This document shows, piece by piece, positions 63,582 through 64,000 of a stretch of DNA of 64,000 nt. Position numbers and translations under genes: made by a program. The stretch comes from Phycisphaerales bacterium (GTDB lineage: Bacteria > Planctomycetota > Phycisphaerae > Sedimentisphaerales > UBA12454). Position 1 is the stretch's first letter. Each line of letters opens with the position of its first letter. The DNA lies in NCBI GenBank assembly GCA_003142595.1, contig PLMU01000004.1, positions 62,001 to 126,000 on the forward strand, read 5' to 3'. The notes under the pieces are model-generated. The model was not told where the DNA came from. It searched no databases and was given only the letters and a program-made list of their open reading frames with translations.

Positions 63582-64000
63582 TTGGGCCGCAGATTTGTAA
63601 CTATATTTGCGATTTTTGTGTTTTTTACATCGCTTGCGATGGCCGCCGGTGTCCAGCCGGCCGCCCTTGATATTGTCGGGCTTTACAAAATCACCGGTAT
63701 AGACCCTAATCTTACCGGTCATGGCCTGAGCATTGGGCTTGTCTGCAGAAGCGATACTTATGTTGACTCAAAACCTCAGAACGATTACAAGCCGGACATT
63801 TCTCATAAATGTTTCAAAGACAGTAATGTGCGATTTTTTGATGACAATTCCATTGACCCCGGCGTTTCAAGTCATTCAACTGCTATTGCTTCGATTCTTA
63901 CCGGTTCTGATGCGAACGCCTTTTATCCGCCGCTCGGCAAATTTTCATATAAGTCTGCTGTGCCCGATGCCAAATTGAATGTCTATGAGTTTTGGCACTT
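63582..64000 (+). CDS. Subtilase-like secreted protein (3' end outside window)
   Basis: Open frame of 139 codons plus two bases from a TTG, with AGGGG (63570-63574) 7 bases upstream. Signal peptide RRFVTIFAIFVFFTSLAMAA. Then LDIVGLYKITGIDPNLTGHG, IGLVCRSDTYVDS and SSHSTAIASILTG. The order G-x-G, Asp, His-x-T-x-x-A-x-I resembles the N-terminal half of S8 peptidases (strand with catalytic Asp, then HGTxVAxI), but Gly of HGT is Ser. The Ser motif would lie outside the window, so protease activity cannot be judged. Confidence 0.6.
   Translation, partial: MGRRFVTIFAIFVFFTSLAMAAGVQPAALDIVGLYKITGIDPNLTGHGLSIGLVCRSDTYVDSKPQNDYKPDISHKCFKDSNVRFFDDNSIDPGVSSHSTAIASILTGSDANAFYPPLGKFSYKSAVPDAKLNVYEFWH

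Overview
The window looks like chromosomal DNA from a Gram-negative-type bacterium, most probably a planctomycete of the class Phycisphaerae. The taxonomic call is inference. It rests on a secreted GLUG-repeat protein ending in a dockerin-like double loop (6305-9019), a complete type II secretion (T2SS) gene set, a planctomycete-style REP-associated transposase, KDO synthesis (kdsA), and frequent TTG starts with weak Shine-Dalgarno sites. No rRNA, tRNA or CRISPR array was seen.

Layout. 1-2.6 kb: two secreted or envelope proteins on the minus strand, a WXXGXW-type repeat protein cut by the window edge and a YncE-like beta-propeller. 2.7-6.1 kb: a cold-shock protein with a long structured leader, a VIT-like membrane protein, a 50-residue lipoprotein and a large polytopic membrane protein. 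6.2-12.6 kb is the accessory part: the GLUG/PASTA/dockerin protein, a RAYT transposase with an array of REP hairpins, a DUF3800-like gene, a PDZ lipoprotein and 0.8 kb of AT-rich DNA without a credible gene.

12.6-26 kb: a T2SS locus in canonical order gspC-D-E-F-G-H-I-J-K-L-M, all on the plus strand. A prepilin peptidase is not in the window. The locus could export secreted proteins such as the GLUG/dockerin protein. A second, unlinked secretin lies at 54.5-57.4 kb.

26-36 kb: housekeeping genes on the plus strand (gpmI, mutL, a DksA-like regulator, ZIP transporter, AI-2E permease, yacG, a membrane protein, a nucleotide-sugar 4,6-dehydratase), ending at a shared terminator facing xerC. 36-45 kb, minus strand: xerC, the run fmdB-leuS-CYTH-lipid kinase-kdsA, and gntR-uxaE with a palindromic operator lying on the gntR promoter. 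45-54 kb: glycosyltransferases, methyltransferases, a CaCA exchanger, an FMN reductase, GIY-YIG, miaB, a Nudix protein and tsaB. 57.4-63.4 kb, minus strand: a compact run pyrR-pyrB-pyrC-yacP-aroA-aroC that joins pyrimidine and chorismate biosynthesis; its AroC is clearly divergent. The window ends inside a subtilase-like secreted protein.

Most notable items: the REP/RAYT array with nested and chimeric hairpins; the divergent AroC in a pyr-aro run; the gntR promoter/operator arrangement; the DksA homologue with half of its zinc ligands replaced at exact spacing; and two edge-truncated genes plus one small lipoprotein gene that are easily overlooked.
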